The notes under the pieces are model-generated. The model did not search any database. It had not been told where the DNA came from and was given only the letters and a program-made list of their open reading frames with translations. A stretch of 42,774 bases of DNA from CAIOZA01 sp964464375 (GTDB lineage: Bacteria > Bacteroidota > Ignavibacteria > Kapaibacteriales > UBA2268), in NCBI GenBank assembly GCA_964464375.1, contig CAYXFU010000029.1, positions 1-42,774 of the forward strand, read 5' to 3'. A program made the translations under genes and the position numbers. Of the stretch, positions 41,091 to 42,774 are shown piece after piece (the stretch's first letter is position 1; each line of letters starts with the position of its first letter).

Positions 41091-42479
41091 ATGCCAATTG
41101 AAATTGTTACAAATTCTAGCGAGGGAGCTAAGATCAGAGTCATTGGTGTCGGTGGTGGCGGTTGTAACGCAATCAATAACATGGTTGACCGCGGATTGAA
41201 CGGTGTTGATTTGATATCAATTAACACAGATAAACAGGCTCTGGATCACACTAAATCGTTTATTTCCATTCAAATTGGGAAGGAAACGACGCAAGGCAAG
41301 GGCGCAGGTTCTGTTCCTGATGTCGGGAGAAAATCTGCTGAAGAAAGTGTAGAAGAAATAAGAGAAAATTTAAAAGGTAGTGATATGATTTTTGTTACCT
41401 GTGGAATGGGTGGCGGTACAGGTACCGGTGCTTCACCAGTGGTAGCAAAAATTGGGCAGGAACTTGGTGCTTTAGTTGTTGGTATTGTTACCACTCCATT
41501 TAGCTGGGAAGGACCTAAACGTATAAATTATGCAAATGCTGGAATTACAGAATTACGTCAGCATATTGATGCATTGATTGTTATTCCTAACCAGAAATTA
41601 ATAGAACATTCGAATAAAAATCTTAAATTCTGCGAAGCTTATAAACAAGTTGATGAAATTCTTTATAATGCTACAAAGGGAATTGCTGACATCATTACAG
41701 ACCATGGTTATGTGAACGTTGATTTTGCTGATGTCAAAACAGTTATGAAGGGCATGGGCGATGCTTTGATGGGCATTGGCGTTGCCAGTGGCGAAAACAG
41801 AGCAATCCAAGCTACCGAAAATGCATTAAATTCACCACTTCTCGATGGCATATCAATCAAAGGGGCTCAAGCTGCATTAGTAAATATTAATGTTGGCGAA
41901 GATCTGAGTCTGAATGAATTAAATGATGTTTTATCAAAGATTCAGGAGTATGCCGGTCCTGACGTAAACGTTATACATGGGGTCGTAATCAATCATGATC
42001 AAAATGATGAAATTATGGTCACTGTAGTTGCGACTGGGTTCGATAAGCTGACAAAAGAAATAGTTGAAACTCCAGTTGTAAAATCACAACCATTTGGTGG
42101 ATTAATAGACACAAAAGATCGTAAAATGCAAACAGAAGCTTTTAAAGGAATGGGGATTAAAGTTCCGAATCATCATTCAAAAACAACAATTGGTACTGGC
42201 AGTGGATTCGGTTCCTTTGGAAGCAATATTGCAAGTGCACCAGCAACTAGTGATCAGTACAGTGCTTATGAAACGCCAGCTTATGAGAGAAGAAATCAAT
42301 CAATAGCAGACATTCATGTTGATAGCTTCAATAAGATGCCAATTATTGATAAATTCTCAGCTGAAGTAAGCTCTAAGCCATTCATAGTTAATGAATCTGC
42401 AAAGAATGAACATAATGATAAAGTAATAGAAACTATGGATTCAAGTAAACCAGCGTTTCTCAGACGTATTATGGACTAA
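41091..42479 (+). CDS. ftsZ: cell division protein FtsZ
   Basis: 462 aa tubulin-like GTPase that forms the Z ring. The GTP-binding G-box is GGGTGTGASPV, the N-terminal glycine loop VIGVGGGGCNAINNM, and the T7 loop region NVDFADVKTVM is normal. A long variable C-terminal linker (~330-450) ends in KPAFLRRIMD, the conserved tail that binds FtsA and other partners. The ribosome site is a strong GGGGGGA 8 nt before ATG. It is last in the ftsQ-ftsA-ftsZ unit, with a terminator hairpin 25 bp downstream. Confidence 0.98.
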   Translation: MPIEIVTNSSEGAKIRVIGVGGGGCNAINNMVDRGLNGVDLISINTDKQALDHTKSFISIQIGKETTQGKGAGSVPDVGRKSAEESVEEIRENLKGSDMIFVTCGMGGGTGTGASPVVAKIGQELGALVVGIVTTPFSWEGPKRINYANAGITELRQHIDALIVIPNQKLIEHSNKNLKFCEAYKQVDEILYNATKGIADIITDHGYVNVDFADVKTVMKGMGDALMGIGVASGENRAIQATENALNSPLLDGISIKGAQAALVNINVGEDLSLNELNDVLSKIQEYAGPDVNVIHGVVINHDQNDEIMVTVVATGFDKLTKEIVETPVVKSQPFGGLIDTKDRKMQTEAFKGMGIKVPNHHSKTTIGTGSGFGSFGSNIASAPATSDQYSAYETPAYERRNQSIADIHVDSFNKMPIIDKFSAEVSSKPFIVNESAKNEHNDKVIETMDSSKPAFLRRIMD

Positions 42480-42503
42480 TTCATCTATTTCTATGTTCTA
42501 AGT

Positions 42504-42529
42504 CAAAAGCCCCGTAAAAGGGGCTTTTG
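42504..42529 (+). terminator. terminator of the ftsQAZ unit
   Basis: Perfect 10-bp arms CAAAAGCCCC and GGGGCTTTTG with a 6-nt loop. The 3' arm itself ends in TTTT. Confidence 0.8.
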
Positions 42530-42584
42530 CAATTAAATTGAACCAAAGCAGTCAAACTAAATAAAAAAATAATTTGGGATAGAA

Positions 42585-42746
42585 ATGGGACTTACTACCT
42601 CTGAAATCTTTCTTATCATTTTCGTGATAATTTATATCATTTTTACATTAGTAGCTTTGATAGATCTTATGAAAACAGAAATCAAACCTATTATCAAAAT
42701 GATTTGGATTCTATCATTCTCCTGTTTTCAGCATTGGGACACCTAG
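42585..42746 (+). pseudogene. PLDc_N-type small membrane protein, frameshifted
   Basis: ATG at 42585 with GGGA upstream. The first ~43 residues (GLTTSEIFLIIFVIIYIIFTLVALIDLMKTE) are a transmembrane helix followed by the ALIDL motif of phospholipase-D-nuclease N-terminal domain proteins. The frame then reads WILSFSCFQHWDT and stops. Restoring one base near 42706 would give WILIILLFSALGHLEKF, matching the expected second helix and LG turn. So a one-base deletion, or an assembly error, has broken it. Even the restored frame stops early, near the window edge. Confidence 0.5.
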
Positions 42747-42774
42747 AAAAATTTTGAAATAATTTCAAATAATT

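Overview
The window comes from a low-GC, Gram-negative bacterium of the Bacteroidota/Chlorobiota side of the tree. The most likely placement is an Ignavibacteria- or Kapabacteria-like lineage, which is an inference and not proven. The reasons are several secreted proteins with C-terminal type IX secretion (T9SS, Por) sorting domains, promoters of the Bacteroidota form TTTG-19 nt-TAnnTTTG, exported paralogous surface proteins including a 'Fibrobacter succinogenes major paralogous domain' protein, and many small palindromic intergenic repeats typical of these genomes.

Layout. 1-931 is gene-poor and holds short palindromes, two copies of an unusual ~145-bp repeat and a transposase relic. 932-4611 has a T9SS-exported beta-propeller protein, the folate/histidine enzyme FtcD and a secreted protein of unknown function. 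4756-7006 is a compact housekeeping operon (panD, a GlmU-like uridylyltransferase, methylmalonyl-CoA epimerase, phosphoglycerate mutase) with a consensus promoter. 7220-9075 has a tiny membrane protein, a phosphatase-fold protein whose catalytic Arg is replaced, and the Fibrobacter-domain protein. 9430-13413 is a three-gene unit: an exported TldD-like zinc peptidase, a membrane PH-like protein, and a second TldD-family protein without the metal motif.

13995-16733 is the strangest stretch. clpB stops at the start of its middle domain, and directly behind it lie a HigB/HigA-like toxin-antitoxin pair, a decayed PIN toxin and two small antitoxin-like genes. A diverged second copy of the last ~66 bp of the truncated clpB, stop codon included, sits on the far side of the HigBA pair.

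16820-23092 is a run of mostly minus-strand housekeeping genes (YrdC/YciO protein, APC permease, ArsC-like protein, Gfo/Idh/MocA oxidoreductase, Xer recombinase) plus small secreted proteins. 23279-37473 is the surface-protein region: a 1679-aa glycine-rich/ASH-repeat protein, an OmpA protein with two peptidoglycan-binding domains, a BNR/Asp-box protein whose sorting domain has been invaded by palindromic repeats, and an M6-like metalloprotease with PKD-like repeats. Between the last two lies a repeat-rich gap with two further copies of the 145-bp repeat. 37732-37813 is tRNA-Ser(UGA). The window ends with an SDR protein and the division cluster ftsQ-ftsA-ftsZ, preceded by a structured leader, and then a frameshifted PLDc_N-type membrane protein.

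Themes. Four proteins carry clear T9SS sorting domains and a fifth, small one carries a FlgD/T9SS-like tail, so the organism evidently has a T9SS, although none of its machinery is encoded here. The most noteworthy unexplained signals are the toxin-antitoxin islet at the clpB breakpoint, the paired iteron-like repeat, the palindromes with a fixed ATCC centre but changing stems (one inside a coding region), and the four-hairpin leader of the ftsQAZ unit.
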